A stretch of 64,000 nt of DNA from Rossellomorea vietnamensis (GCF_001305855.1 NZ_LIXZ01000016.1:1931-65930); one strand, 5' to 3'. Positions 43,757 to 52,094 are shown, counted from the first letter of the stretch. Notes: generated by a model from the letters alone, not told the origin. Made by a program: numbers and translations.

Positions 43757-44416
43757 ATGATTAAAAAAATCGATATATTAAACCGAATGCTTGAGTCTGG
43801 AGTAGTAGCCGTTGTGCGTGCAGAAAATAAAAGCGATGCAGAAAGAATATCGAGTGCTTGTATCCAAGGCGGGATAAGTGCCATTGAAGTTACTTTTACA
43901 GTACCGGGAGCAGAAGAGGTGATTCGTTCCCTGAAAGAAACCTTCAGACCCGAAGAGCTCATCCTTGGAGCAGGAAGCGTCCTTGATAGTGAAACAGCAA
44001 GAATTGCTATTTTAGCTGGAGCTGAATATATTGTAAGTCCCTGCTTTGATCGGGAAACTGCCAAACTGTGCAATCGTTATGGTGTTCCTTATATGCCAGG
44101 ATGCATGACCATCACCGAAATGAAAACAGCGATGGAATATGGGGCGGATGTAGTAAAACTGTTTCCAGGCAATACGTACACACCTTCAATCATCAAATCC
44201 ATTAAAGGTCCACTTCCGCAGGTGTCTGTGATGCCTACTGGTGGAGTGAACTTGCAAAATGCAACAGAGTGGATCAATAACGGGGCAGTAGCTATCGGAA
44301 TCGGAAGTGACCTCACAAAACCCGCGTCTCTGGGAAACTATGATGAGGTGACAAAACTGGCAAAACAATATTGTGAGATTGTGAGAGAAGCAAGAAAAAC
44401 AAAATTATATACATAG
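43757..44416 (+). CDS. eda: KDPG / KHG aldolase
   Basis: Class I aldolase of 219 residues that splits 2-keto-3-deoxy-6-phosphogluconate to pyruvate and glyceraldehyde 3-phosphate. The catalytic Glu is in GISAIEVTFTVPGAEEV and the Schiff-base Lys in GADVVKLFPGNTYTPSI. PTGGVNLQNATEWINNGAVA binds phosphate. The N terminus (ILNRMLESGVVAVVRAENKS) fits the family, which supports the ATG at 43757 despite the 27-nt SD distance. It receives KDPG from KdgK. Confidence 0.85.
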   Translation: MIKKIDILNRMLESGVVAVVRAENKSDAERISSACIQGGISAIEVTFTVPGAEEVIRSLKETFRPEELILGAGSVLDSETARIAILAGAEYIVSPCFDRETAKLCNRYGVPYMPGCMTITEMKTAMEYGADVVKLFPGNTYTPSIIKSIKGPLPQVSVMPTGGVNLQNATEWINNGAVAIGIGSDLTKPASLGNYDEVTKLAKQYCEIVREARKTKLYT

Positions 44417-44434
44417 GAATAGGGGGTTCGATCA

Positions 44435-45505
44435 ATGAAAATGACATTTAGATGGTATGGAGAAGGAAATGACAGCATTTCTCTTGCACACATCAAACAA
44501 ATTCCCGGGGTTGAAGGAATTGTCTGGGCATTGCATGATGTTCCCGCAGGAGAGGAATGGCCACAGGAGAGAATTGAAGAAGTAAAGAACCAAGCAGAAA
44601 GAAATGGGCTGAATATTGATGTGGTAGAAAGTGTAAACGTCCATGAAGATATTAAACTAGGTTTGTCTTCCCGTGATACCTACATTGAAAACTATAAGAG
44701 AACGATCAAAAAACTGGCAGCTGCTGGTGTTAAAGTAATCTGCTACAATTTCATGCCTGTCTTTGATTGGACAAGAACTGAATTGTTCAAGGAAATGGAA
44801 GACGGATCGACTGCATTATTTTTCGAGAAGGTAAAAGTGGAGGATATGGATCCATTCGAGTTGGTAGATAAGATTTCAAAGAACTCTTCTTTCACCATGC
44901 CCGGCTGGGAACCGGAAAGATTGTCGAAGCTGAAAGAATTGTTTGAAGCGTATCAAAACGTAACAGAAGAGGATTTATTCCACAACCTTGAATATTTCTT
45001 GAAAGAAATCATTCCGGTTGCTGAAGAACACAACATTAAAATGGGCATACACCCTGATGATCCCCCTTTCTCCATATTTGGATTGCCAAGGATCATCACC
45101 AATAAAGAAAACATTAGAAGAGTCCTTTCACTTGTCGATAGTCCTTCCAATGGAGTGACACTCTGCAGTGGGTCCCTTGGGGCTAATCCCGATAATCGGG
45201 TAGCCGATATGGTCAGGGAGTTCTCAGATCGAATCCCGTTTGCTCATATTCGAAATGTAAAGGTATATGAGAATGGTGATTTCATTGAGACTTCCCATCG
45301 ATCAAGGGATGGCTCTGTCGATATACTGGAAATCATGAAAGCTTACCATGAAAAAGGCTTTACGGGTTATGCAAGACCAGATCATGGAAGACATATCTGG
45401 GGAGAAGAGTGCAGACCTGGCTATGGACTTTATGACCGAGGATTGGGAATCATGTACCTCTGGGGAATATGGGATTCACTAGAACGCGCCGGGAGGAATG
45501 CCTAA
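44435..45505 (+). CDS. uxuA: Mannonate dehydratase
   Basis: TIM-barrel enzyme of 356 residues, Fe/Mn dependent, that dehydrates D-mannonate to 2-keto-3-deoxygluconate. Family segments: [20 protein letters not shown] at the N terminus, [44 protein letters not shown] and [10 protein letters not shown]. It lies 18 nt after eda and overlaps the following SDR gene by one base (TAATG). Confidence 0.9.
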   Translation: MKMTFRWYGEGNDSISLAHIKQIPGVEGIVWALHDVPAGEEWPQERIEEVKNQAERNGLNIDVVESVNVHEDIKLGLSSRDTYIENYKRTIKKLAAAGVKVICYNFMPVFDWTRTELFKEMEDGSTALFFEKVKVEDMDPFELVDKISKNSSFTMPGWEPERLSKLKELFEAYQNVTEEDLFHNLEYFLKEIIPVAEEHNIKMGIHPDDPPFSIFGLPRIITNKENIRRVLSLVDSPSNGVTLCSGSLGANPDNRVADMVREFSDRIPFAHIRNVKVYENGDFIETSHRSRDGSVDILEIMKAYHEKGFTGYARPDHGRHIWGEECRPGYGLYDRGLGIMYLWGIWDSLERAGRNA

Positions 45506-46353
45506 TGCTTCCACAGCATGAAAACCTGAAGGGGAAAGTTGCAGTCGTTACTGGAGGAAGCGGGGTTCTTTGCAGTTCGATGGCCAAGGAACTGGCGCGC
45601 CAAGGCGTGAAGGTAGCCATCCTGAATCGATCGGCAGAAAAAGGAGAAGAGGTTGCCAACGAAATTAGGGACGCTGGTGGAGAAGCAATCTCGGTCTCCT
45701 GTGATGTACTTAATGTGGAAAATGTAAGGCAAGCCGAAAAAGTGATTACGGAACAATTGGGGACCTGTGACATCCTAATCAATGGTGCAGGAGGAAACCA
45801 TCCCAAGGGTACAACTTCTACCGAAACATTAAACATGGAAGATCTTGAAAAAAGGGATGTGACGTCCTTCTTTGACCTATCTCAAGAAGGTTTTGGATTT
45901 GTTTTTGATTTGAATATTCTTGGGACACTCATCCCTACTCAGGTATTTGCCAAGAACATGATGAATCGTAAAGGGGCAGTCGTCATTAATATGTCGTCCA
46001 TGAGTTCACCCTCACCTATGACGAAGGTACCCGCCTATAGCGCAGCCAAAGCAGCAATCGACAACTTTACCAAATGGCTTGCTGTTCACATGGCTGACTC
46101 CGGTATTAGAATCAACGCCATTGCTCCCGGTTTCTTTTTGACGGAGCAAAATAAGTCTTTATTAACACATGAAGATGGCAGCCTAACAGATAGGTCAGAC
46201 AAAATCATTTCCCATACCCCCATGCGAAGATTCGGTAAACCAGAAGACTTATTAGGTACACTTCTATGGCTCGTTGATGAGGAAACCTCTGGATTTGTAA
46301 CGGGAATAACTGTTCCTGTGGATGGTGGATTTATGTCTTACTCAGGGGTTTGA
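45505..46353 (+). CDS. SDR-family D-mannonate oxidoreductase (fructuronate reductase)
   Basis: Short-chain dehydrogenase of 282 residues. The cofactor motif is [25 protein letters not shown] follows in [12 protein letters not shown], and the catalytic Ser and Tyr-x3-Lys are in INMSSMSS and [11 protein letters not shown]. The C-terminal [13 protein letters not shown] matches the YjmF/UxuB-type SDRs that interconvert fructuronate and mannonate. Its ATG overlaps the stop of uxuA, with GGGAGG ahead. It is the last gene of the operon. Confidence 0.8.
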   Translation: MLPQHENLKGKVAVVTGGSGVLCSSMAKELARQGVKVAILNRSAEKGEEVANEIRDAGGEAISVSCDVLNVENVRQAEKVITEQLGTCDILINGAGGNHPKGTTSTETLNMEDLEKRDVTSFFDLSQEGFGFVFDLNILGTLIPTQVFAKNMMNRKGAVVINMSSMSSPSPMTKVPAYSAAKAAIDNFTKWLAVHMADSGIRINAIAPGFFLTEQNKSLLTHEDGSLTDRSDKIISHTPMRRFGKPEDLLGTLLWLVDEETSGFVTGITVPVDGGFMSYSGV

Positions 46354-46555
46354 TCAATATTAAAATGGATTGTGTATGGAGAGTAAAATGTAGTAGTTAC
46401 TGCTATAAGGTTGGTTAAGGGGAAGGACAAATCTATTTTATTAAGAAATTATTTGGTATAGAAAGAGATTAAACCATTATTTTGGAGTGAGTGAGGCTCA
46501 TTTAAATTAATAGTAAGCAGGCAGCCTAGTTCCCGTTAATACCCTATACATAGTT
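46354..46555 (+). other. Gene-free stretch after the uronate operon
   Basis: About 200 bp without a supported gene, RNA motif or repeat. The operon's only clear terminator comes at 46556, so this may be a long 3' UTR. Confidence 0.5.
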
Positions 46556-46594
46556 AATGCCATCCTCTTAGATAATGAAGGATGGCATTTTTTA
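46556..46594 (+). terminator. Terminator downstream of the uronate operon
   Basis: AATGCCATCCT pairs perfectly with AGGATGGCATT over a 12-nt loop, followed by T4. It resembles the stem at 12581. Confidence 0.8.
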
Positions 46595-46683
46595 TATGAT
46601 GAAGCATTGGGAGGGAGAAGTTGTTTGTGGGGGAGTTGGGTAAAGGGGTAAAACAAGAATCATGGTTATTCCAGATACCTTTG

Positions 46684-46767
46684 TTTATGTTTTCCCCCAT
46701 TTTGAATGATTAGCTTTTCGGATAAGGTAGAATGAGCTTCACTCCAGGTTTGGGAGTGGGGCTTTTT
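46684..46767 (+). repeat. Intergenic module shared with 12921-13007
   Basis: The same block as at 12921, ending in the hairpin AGCTTCACTCC..GGAGTGGGGCT (46735-46763) followed by T6. The 11-bp stem has two G-U pairs. Between the two copies several stem bases differ in pairing-preserving ways. Confidence 0.65.
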
Positions 46768-46780
46768 TGAAGCTATTATT

Positions 46781-46856
46781 TTGAAGTATGATAGAGGAGG
46801 GGATTCTCATGCTTCACCTTGGTAAAAAGGAAGCAAAAGAACCGTCCCTATGCTTC
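46781..46856 (+). repeat. Degenerate GGGACGGTTC repeat pair, shared with 19962-20038
   Basis: The left arm is expanded and diverged (GAAGTATGATAGAGGAGGGG..CATGCTTC). The right arm GGAAGCAAAAGAACCGTCCC..ATGCTTC is at 46829-46856. It lies 80 bp upstream of the deacetylase gene. Confidence 0.75.
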
Positions 46857-46935
46857 ATACGAAGAAATTCACTTACACTAAAAGAGGCAAGTTTGAAACT
46901 GCAGTAACAAAATTAAAAAGGGGAATCGAAAACGG

Positions 46936-47643
46936 ATGAAAAAGAAACTCCTATTTATTTTCACGGCCATTTTAATCATTTTCTTCTTATTATTCGGTGC
47001 GTTTAAATTGATGAATGCAAGAACGTTTCAATTATTCGGAGGGCTGACAGAAAAAGTGGAAACCGATCAAAAAGTGGTGGCTTTAACGTTTGATGACGGC
47101 CCAACAAAGAATGTGGATGACATCATCCCATTGTTAAAAAAGTATGATATTAAAGCCACGTTCTTTTTGATCGGGAATGAAATGGAAGAGAATCCTGAAG
47201 AAGCAGAGAAACTAGTAAATGAAGGTCATCAGATCGGAAACCATACGTATTCTCATCACCGAATGATTTTGAAATCACCGTCGTTCATTAAAGAAGAAAT
47301 TGAAAAAACAGACGATCTCATTCGGAAAGCAAGTTATACAGGAGAAATTGACTTTCGCCCGCCAAACGGGAAAAAGATTATGGGACTGCCTTATTATTTA
47401 TCTAAGCATAATCGAGACACGATTATGTGGAATATCGAACCGGATACCTTCTATACGGATGCTGAGGATCAAATTGAATATGTGAACGACAATGTTACAC
47501 CGGGTTCCATTATTTTAATGCACGCCATGTATGACAAAACGGGTGAGGAAATGAGAGTTCTGGAAGGGATCATACAATCATTATCAAATCAGGGATATAC
47601 ATTTGTCACGGTTAATGAGCTTCAGGAATTGAAGGGTAACTAG
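46936..47643 (+). CDS. Polysaccharide deacetylase (CE4)
   Basis: Membrane-anchored or secreted enzyme of 235 residues that removes N-acetyl groups from peptidoglycan or chitin-like chains. The N-terminal helix is LLFIFTAILIIFFLLFGAFK. Motif 1 is TFDDGP (catalytic and metal Asp), motif 2 GHQIGNHTYSHH supplies the metal His pair, motif 3 is DFRPPNGK, and the late IILMHAMYD replaces the usual LLHD-type motif. Its stop TAG is the start of a repeat arm. Related to PdaA/YxkH-type proteins. Confidence 0.8.
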   Translation: MKKKLLFIFTAILIIFFLLFGAFKLMNARTFQLFGGLTEKVETDQKVVALTFDDGPTKNVDDIIPLLKKYDIKATFFLIGNEMEENPEEAEKLVNEGHQIGNHTYSHHRMILKSPSFIKEEIEKTDDLIRKASYTGEIDFRPPNGKKIMGLPYYLSKHNRDTIMWNIEPDTFYTDAEDQIEYVNDNVTPGSIILMHAMYDKTGEEMRVLEGIIQSLSNQGYTFVTVNELQELKGN

Positions 47644-47713
47644 GAAGCACAGGGACGGTTCTATTGCTCCGCTTTGCTCAAAAAGGAAGCACGAGAACCG
47701 TCCCCATGCTTCC
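47643..47713. repeat. GGGACGGTTC repeat pair, type A, between convergent genes
   Basis: Left arm GGAAGCACAGGGACGGTTC..TTGCTCC (47643-47670), spacer GCTTTGCTCAAAAA, right arm GGAAGCACGAGAACCGTCC..TGCTTCC (47685-47713). It begins at the deacetylase stop and ends 3 bp before the stop of the next minus-strand gene. Likely bidirectional terminator. Confidence 0.9.
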
Positions 47714-47716
47714 TTC

Positions 47717-48184
47717 TCAATCTATCTTTGCTTTGTTTAATAGTATTTTTAAAGAGAATCCAATTATTAATCCAGGAATGACACAGAACATGGGAAACCA
47801 CACTGATCCCAATAGTATTCCGAAGATTTTCGCTTGTGCTGAGTACATAATTCCGACTGTCACAAGAAATGCGGAACTGACGAATGGAAGATAGGAATAA
47901 GGTTTTTCTCCCCCGCCTGCGTCTTTAAAGGCATCCCACATCGCGAAGAAGTATAAGCAGGGATAAAACATAAGCCACTGATAGTTTGTATGTGATACTG
48001 CACCCTCTATATTTCCGATGAAACTCAAGCGGATGATTTCATTAAAGTTGGCCATCGCGTTAATCACGAATTCCAATCCAATAAAGAGAATTCCTTTGAT
48101 AAGCCGTCCATTTAATAATTGTGAAAATCCAGGCAGGGCTATACTCCATAATATGCTCTCAATGATTTTATCTTTTGTTTTCAT
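47717..48184 (-). CDS. Small membrane protein, unknown
   Basis: A 155-residue protein with about four helices. The first segment, WSIALPGFSQLLNGRLIKGI, resembles the PGxGQxxxGRxxKG motif of TM2-like and DUF5683-type membrane proteins. Later helices include WLMFYPCLYFFAMWDAFKDA and ILLGSVWFPMFCVIPGLIIG. It starts 9 nt after the DUF3231 gene and is likely in the same operon. No function known. Confidence 0.6.
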   Translation of the reverse strand: MKTKDKIIESILWSIALPGFSQLLNGRLIKGILFIGLEFVINAMANFNEIIRLSFIGNIEGAVSHTNYQWLMFYPCLYFFAMWDAFKDAGGGEKPYSYLPFVSSAFLVTVGIMYSAQAKIFGILLGSVWFPMFCVIPGLIIGFSLKILLNKAKID

Positions 48185-48193
48185 CTCTATCCA

Positions 48194-49204
48194 TCATTTG
48201 TTTTTTGCCAAGTCACTATGATCGGTTGCCAGAGGGGGCTGTTCCATCCACTCATTTTCAATTAGTAGATTCATGCCATCTTCAGCTAACAGTCCAACTT
48301 CTGCAATCATTTTAGCGTAACTTGCCGCCAAATCCCTTCGTTGGCTTATCGACATTGCCTCACCGTAATAACCAATGGCAGAAGAGAGTAATGCAGTTAT
48401 ATGAAATAACATTAGTTTGTCTGAAAAAGGAGGAGTTGTTGAATCAGTCACCTCTGTTTCAAATGTCCTCGGAACATGTAAATTATCTTCCGTTAACATA
48501 GAAGATAATACTTTGTAGTGGTCGTTACAGAGCTGCCTGGCCCGTTCCATATAATTCCGGACTTCTCTGGATTTCGCCACTTGACTGAAACCTAATTCAA
48601 GGACTGTTTTCACCATTGTTTTCTGCAAATTCAGAAAGGTACCGCTTATCTCTACTGCACTTATCGGTCTGCGTTTTCCTAACCAACCAGTTAGGAAATT
48701 TTGTTTTTTTATAAACTCAACTTTTTGGTGATTATTAAAACTAGGTGGTTTGCTAATAATACCTTTATGTGTAAGGACTTTAGTAGATCTATCATACAAT
48801 TCCAACGTTTCCGTCATGACCCCGATGAAATATTTCCTTTGATCTTCCCGAATGACATTGCCGATTGCGCCAGCATATCTAGTGAGTCCGTGAATAGCCA
48901 TGATATGTAGATACACAATGATATAGGTATCTGTAAATAAAGGAGGAGCATCAACGGTAACATCTTTATCTGTAAACCCTTTTGGTACCGGATACCCTTC
49001 TGATGTTAGAAATTCTTCCACCTTTTGAAGGTGTCGTTCCGTAAGTTCAAAGGCATATTCAAGCACCTGAGTGATATCTGGATCCTGAACATGATGAAGG
49101 AAATGACGAAACATACAGCGTGCTAAGCTATCATTCACATATTGTGTCCAAAGGTTTGCGAGTTCTGATGCACTAATCTTAGTGTGGTGATGGCGGATAT
49201 CCAT
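48194..49204 (-). CDS. DUF3231 family protein, two-domain
   Basis: A 336-residue soluble protein made of two similar helical bundles (about 1-165 and 180-330). The repeat is visible in HHTKISASELANLWTQYVND / KRRPISAVEISGTFLNLQKT and in VDAPPLFTDTYIIVYLHIMA / TPPFSDKLMLFHITALLSSA. DUF3231 proteins are common in Bacillaceae and their role is unknown; the ferritin-like bundle pattern is suggestive only. It precedes the small membrane protein gene. Confidence 0.75.
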   Translation of the reverse strand: MDIRHHHTKISASELANLWTQYVNDSLARCMFRHFLHHVQDPDITQVLEYAFELTERHLQKVEEFLTSEGYPVPKGFTDKDVTVDAPPLFTDTYIIVYLHIMAIHGLTRYAGAIGNVIREDQRKYFIGVMTETLELYDRSTKVLTHKGIISKPPSFNNHQKVEFIKKQNFLTGWLGKRRPISAVEISGTFLNLQKTMVKTVLELGFSQVAKSREVRNYMERARQLCNDHYKVLSSMLTEDNLHVPRTFETEVTDSTTPPFSDKLMLFHITALLSSAIGYYGEAMSISQRRDLAASYAKMIAEVGLLAEDGMNLLIENEWMEQPPLATDHSDLAKNK

Positions 49205-49319
49205 TTAAATACCTCCAGTAATTGGTCGTAAATAGTTTATCCCAATGGATCTTTTTTAATGAGTACATAAATAGATAATCCCATCATCGATCCGTCCCCG
49301 GTTAACTCTTGACCAAAAA

Positions 49320-49394
49320 GGAAGCACCAGAACCGTCCCTATGCTTCCATGGTACAATAATAAAAAAAGGCCGAGATACCTGTCCCGGTGGCTT
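49320..49394. repeat. GGGACGGTTC units, type A then type C
   Basis: A type A right arm GGAAGCACCAGAACCGTCC.. occupies 49320-49348. A type C unit, GGCCGAGATACCTGTCCC..TGGCT, is at 49369-49394. Here the units sit between divergent genes, so they are not acting as a 3' terminator for either. Confidence 0.65.
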
Positions 49395-49434
49395 TCTCAA
49401 ATAAAAAAACTATACAACAGAGGTGTCCCATATC

Positions 49435-49875
49435 ATGAGCTGGAAGGTAAAGAGCTTTAATGAACTATCAACCCACGAGCTATACGAAATTTTACACGTA
49501 AGGACCCAGATCTTTGTCGTAGAACAGGAATGCGCCTACCTGGAAGTCGATGGGAAAGATCTGCACGCCCACCATCTTTATAAGGAAGAAAACGGTGAGG
49601 TAGTTGCTTATGCACGGCTCTTACCTGCGGGTGTTTCATACAACGAACCGTCCATCGGGAGAGTTCTCGTGAAGGAAGAACATCGTCGCAAAGGGTTCGC
49701 AAGCGAGTTAGTGAAAAGAGGATTGGCTTTCATTCATGATGAGTGGGGGGAACAACCGGTGAAGATTCAGGCTCAGGAATATTTACGGGAGTTCTATGGA
49801 TCATTTGGATTCAGGGCGATAACGGAAACCTATCTGGATGATGGGATTCCGCATATTGATATGCTGTTGGAGTAG
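49435..49875 (+). CDS. GNAT acetyltransferase, ElaA-like
   Basis: A 146-residue acyltransferase. The N terminus (ELYEILHVRTQIFVVEQECA) is the ElaA signature, and the acetyl-CoA loop is RVLVKEEHRRKGFASELV. The C-terminal YGSFGFRAITETYLDDGIPH is also typical. ATG at 49435 follows AGAGGTG at 9 nt; the GTG at 49423 is inside that SD. The target of ElaA proteins is unknown. Its stop codon TAG is the first triplet of a type B repeat. Confidence 0.8.
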   Translation: MSWKVKSFNELSTHELYEILHVRTQIFVVEQECAYLEVDGKDLHAHHLYKEENGEVVAYARLLPAGVSYNEPSIGRVLVKEEHRRKGFASELVKRGLAFIHDEWGEQPVKIQAQEYLREFYGSFGFRAITETYLDDGIPHIDMLLE

Positions 49876-49937
49876 AGTGGGGACGGTTCCCGCTCTATTT
49901 TTTCTGTTAAGAGCCATGGGCACAGGTCCCCTGGCTC
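49873..49937. repeat. Type B and type C GGGACGGTTC-family units in series
   Basis: TAGAGTGGGGACGGTTCCCG..CTCTA (49873-49897), followed by a T run, acts as the terminator of the GNAT gene. GAGCCATGGGCACAGGTCCC..TGGCTC (49911-49937) follows. The two units have the same core region with entirely different, self-complementary arms. Confidence 0.85.
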
Positions 49938-50032
49938 GGTTGCAGGGAGATGAATGGTGGAAGCATCAGATGTTTGTGAGGGGGGATATTAAGGGAATCA
50001 GAAGCATAGTGATTCTTTTCATTGGTGAAAAA

Positions 50033-50060
50033 GGAAGCATGAGAACCGTCCCTATGCTTC
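50033..50060. repeat. GGGACGGTTC unit, type A, just before the QOR gene
   Basis: GGAAGCATGAGAACCGTCCC..ATGCTTC ends 22 bp before the start codon. It therefore forms part of the 5' leader of the oxidoreductase gene. Confidence 0.85.
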
Positions 50061-50082
50061 TAATAAAGGAGGATGTTTTTGT

Positions 50083-51069
50083 ATGAAAGCAGCATGGTTT
50101 AGTGAGTTTGGTTCAGCATCGGAGGTTCTACAGATTGGGGAAGTGGATAAGCCGGCCCCATCACACGGGGAAGTGCTGATCCGTATGCACACGTCGGGAG
50201 TCAATCCATCTGACACGAAGAAGCGACTTGGGTCATTACCTGATTTACTTGATAAAGGTTCTGTCACCCCGAATAGTGACGGCGCAGGAATCATTGATGC
50301 GGTAGGTGCAGGGGTTCCTCATTCACGCATCGGCGAACGGGTCTGGGTGTACCAGGCACAGTATGGTCGTCTCCACGGCACGGCTGCAGAGTACGTATCC
50401 ATTGAAAGTAACCGTGCCGTTCCTCTCCCGGAAAACACGAGCTTTGTGGAGGGTGCCTGTTTGGGGATTCCCGCCATGACCGCACATCGAAGTGTCTTCT
50501 CTGATGGTCCCGTAGAGGGGCAATGGCTGTTGATCACAGGCGGTGCCGGCCGGGTTGGTCATTACGCGATTCAATGGGCAAAGCAGGGAGGCGCAAAGGT
50601 GATTGCGACAGCGAGTAACGAGGCTGCACGACAGCACTGTGTCGAGACAGGAGCGGATTATGTCGTCGATCATCGTAGTGATGGAATGGTCGATGAGGTG
50701 CTTGAGATGACGGGTGGAGTGAAAGTCGACCGGGTGATTGATGTTGAATTTGGCGCAAATCTCCCCAGGGTACTGGAGCTGATCCGTATCGGTGGAGTTA
50801 TTGCGACCTACTCCTCAACCGTTGTTCCAGAACCCACATTGCCTTTCAGAGACATGATGTTTATGGACTTAACCCTCCGCATGATCATTGTATATGCCAT
50901 GCCGGAAAGCGCGAAGCAGGCGGCGATTGAGGATATTACGGAGGCACTTAAAAATGATCGGCTGCAGCATCGGATTGCCGAGACGTATACGCTGGATGAG
51001 ATAGCGGAGGCGAATCAGAAGATAGAGGATGGAGGGTTTTATGGGTGTGTGGTGGTTGAAGTGGAGTGA
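50083..51069 (+). CDS. NADPH:quinone oxidoreductase-like, MDR family
   Basis: Medium-chain reductase of 328 residues without catalytic-zinc ligands. The N terminus is FGSASEVLQIGEVDKPAPSH, the substrate domain has HTSGVNPSDTKKR, and the cofactor motif is LLITGGAGRVGHYAIQWAKQ with VIDVEFGANLPRVLELIRIG. It matches zeta-crystallin/quinone reductase proteins that reduce quinones or enals. It has GGAGG upstream. The TGA stop is followed at once by a degenerate repeat. Confidence 0.8.
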   Translation: MKAAWFSEFGSASEVLQIGEVDKPAPSHGEVLIRMHTSGVNPSDTKKRLGSLPDLLDKGSVTPNSDGAGIIDAVGAGVPHSRIGERVWVYQAQYGRLHGTAAEYVSIESNRAVPLPENTSFVEGACLGIPAMTAHRSVFSDGPVEGQWLLITGGAGRVGHYAIQWAKQGGAKVIATASNEAARQHCVETGADYVVDHRSDGMVDEVLEMTGGVKVDRVIDVEFGANLPRVLELIRIGGVIATYSSTVVPEPTLPFRDMMFMDLTLRMIIVYAMPESAKQAAIEDITEALKNDRLQHRIAETYTLDEIAEANQKIEDGGFYGCVVVEVE

Positions 51070-51082
51070 TGGGGAAGCATGG

Positions 51083-51132
51083 GGAAGCGCAGGGGCGGTT
51101 TCCGTTATACATCGGAAGCGTCTCCCTGCTTC
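51083..51132. repeat. Degenerate GGGACGGTTC repeat pair
   Basis: GGAAGCGCAGGGGCGGTTTC.. and ..GAAGCGTCTCCCTGCTTC are a diverged type A pair 14 bp after the QOR stop codon. Confidence 0.6.
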
Positions 51133-51186
51133 ACTCCTGGTACCCCTGGGTCGTATATTGAATAGATAATAAAGAGAGCCTTTCTA

Positions 51187-51199
51187 TGGTATAATATAC
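51187..51199 (+). promoter_or_regulatory. Extended -10 promoter with palindrome, PIN toxin operon
   Basis: TGGTATAAT is an extended -10 box. It lies within the perfect palindrome GTATAATATAC (51189-51199), a natural site for an autorepressor. Transcription would start near 51202, 30 bp before the first gene. Confidence 0.55.
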
Positions 51200-51230
51200 G
51201 TAAATGCTACTAAAAAGGTGGGGATGAAAA

Positions 51231-51596
51231 ATGGAATATAAATCAGGAAGAGCAACGACTCAACCACATCCGCAACCAAGACCACAACCAAATAGACAGA
51301 GAGACAATAGGCTCGCTTTGGAAATAGGAAGATCAATCTTACAGAGCAATCCAGCTTTAAGGAAACAATTAGACAGGCAGCAAGTAGACCCTTCCCAATT
51401 TGAAAATAAACGGATACCCACTGTAGTAATCACTCCAAAGGAGAGGATTAGTGTGGAACCTAGAGTAAAGAAAAAACTCACCAAAGAAGAAAAGAAAGTC
51501 CTTCATAAACAAGTGGCGGGTAGTGCAAAACTTTTCACTAAAGAAGGTGTCAAAGAATCTTTAAGTATTGCAAACCGTGAAGATTGGGAGGATTAA
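51231..51596 (+). CDS. Putative antitoxin of a PIN-domain pair, Pro/Gln-rich N terminus
   Basis: A 121-residue basic protein. Residues 10-24 are Pro/Gln/Arg-rich with alternating Pro (TQPHPQPRPQPNRQ). The middle has LALEIGRSILQSNPALRKQL and IPTVVITPKERISV, and the end is acidic (SLSIANREDWED). I recognise no known antitoxin DNA-binding fold. The call rests on its position 3 nt upstream of a PIN protein and on the palindromic promoter. It could also be a phage- or plasmid-type accessory protein. Confidence 0.5.
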   Translation: MEYKSGRATTQPHPQPRPQPNRQRDNRLALEIGRSILQSNPALRKQLDRQQVDPSQFENKRIPTVVITPKERISVEPRVKKKLTKEEKKVLHKQVAGSAKLFTKEGVKESLSIANREDWED

Positions 51597-51599
51597 TCT

Positions 51600-52094
51600 T
51601 TGGATAAAGTATTAATTGATACCAACATATACGCAGCAGATGAAATGGGTTACCAGGATGTGGTGGAATTTATCTCACAACTCATCGACGATGATCGGGT
51701 AATGATTATGACATCCCTTGTGGAAATGGAGATTATGTCCTTTTGGGAGATTGAAATCGATCCGACCATAAAAGCCAATCGTGAACGATATATTGAAATG
51801 GCTGATGAAATGTATGATGTTTCAAAAAGTGAAATGCACTTAGCAGCAAAAATAAGAAGAAAAGCGAGAGCGGACATACAGCAACAAAAGAGTATTAAAG
51901 CCCCTGATGCAATCATTGCCGCTTCCGCTTTCATACATAATGCAACATTAGTGAGCAATAACGATAAGGATTTCACTTGGATTCGTGACCACTTTACTTA
52001 TAATAATAGAAAACTAGATTATGTGAGCCCCATCCAAGATAAACAGGATTATGCTGATTTTAATAAGGCATTTGTTGAAAGTAGACGTAATTAA
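51600..52094 (+). CDS. PIN-domain ribonuclease toxin
   Basis: A 164-residue PIN protein. The acidic active-site residues are visible: Asp in LIDTNIYAADE, Glu in SLVEMEIMSFWE, Asp in IKAPDAIIAASA and Asp in SNNDKDFTW. This is the VapC-like metal-dependent RNase set. TTG start at 51600 with GGGAGG about 9 nt upstream. It is longer than classic VapC (about 130 aa), the extra part being the C-terminal PIQDKQDYADFNKAFVESRR. It is probably the toxin of a two-gene module. Confidence 0.7.
   Translation: MDKVLIDTNIYAADEMGYQDVVEFISQLIDDDRVMIMTSLVEMEIMSFWEIEIDPTIKANRERYIEMADEMYDVSKSEMHLAAKIRRKARADIQQQKSIKAPDAIIAASAFIHNATLVSNNDKDFTWIRDHFTYNNRKLDYVSPIQDKQDYADFNKAFVESRRN

Noticed and set aside
46354-46555. 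A 17-codon Cys-containing frame after the uronate operon
   Set aside because: No SD, very short, and no sign of conservation.
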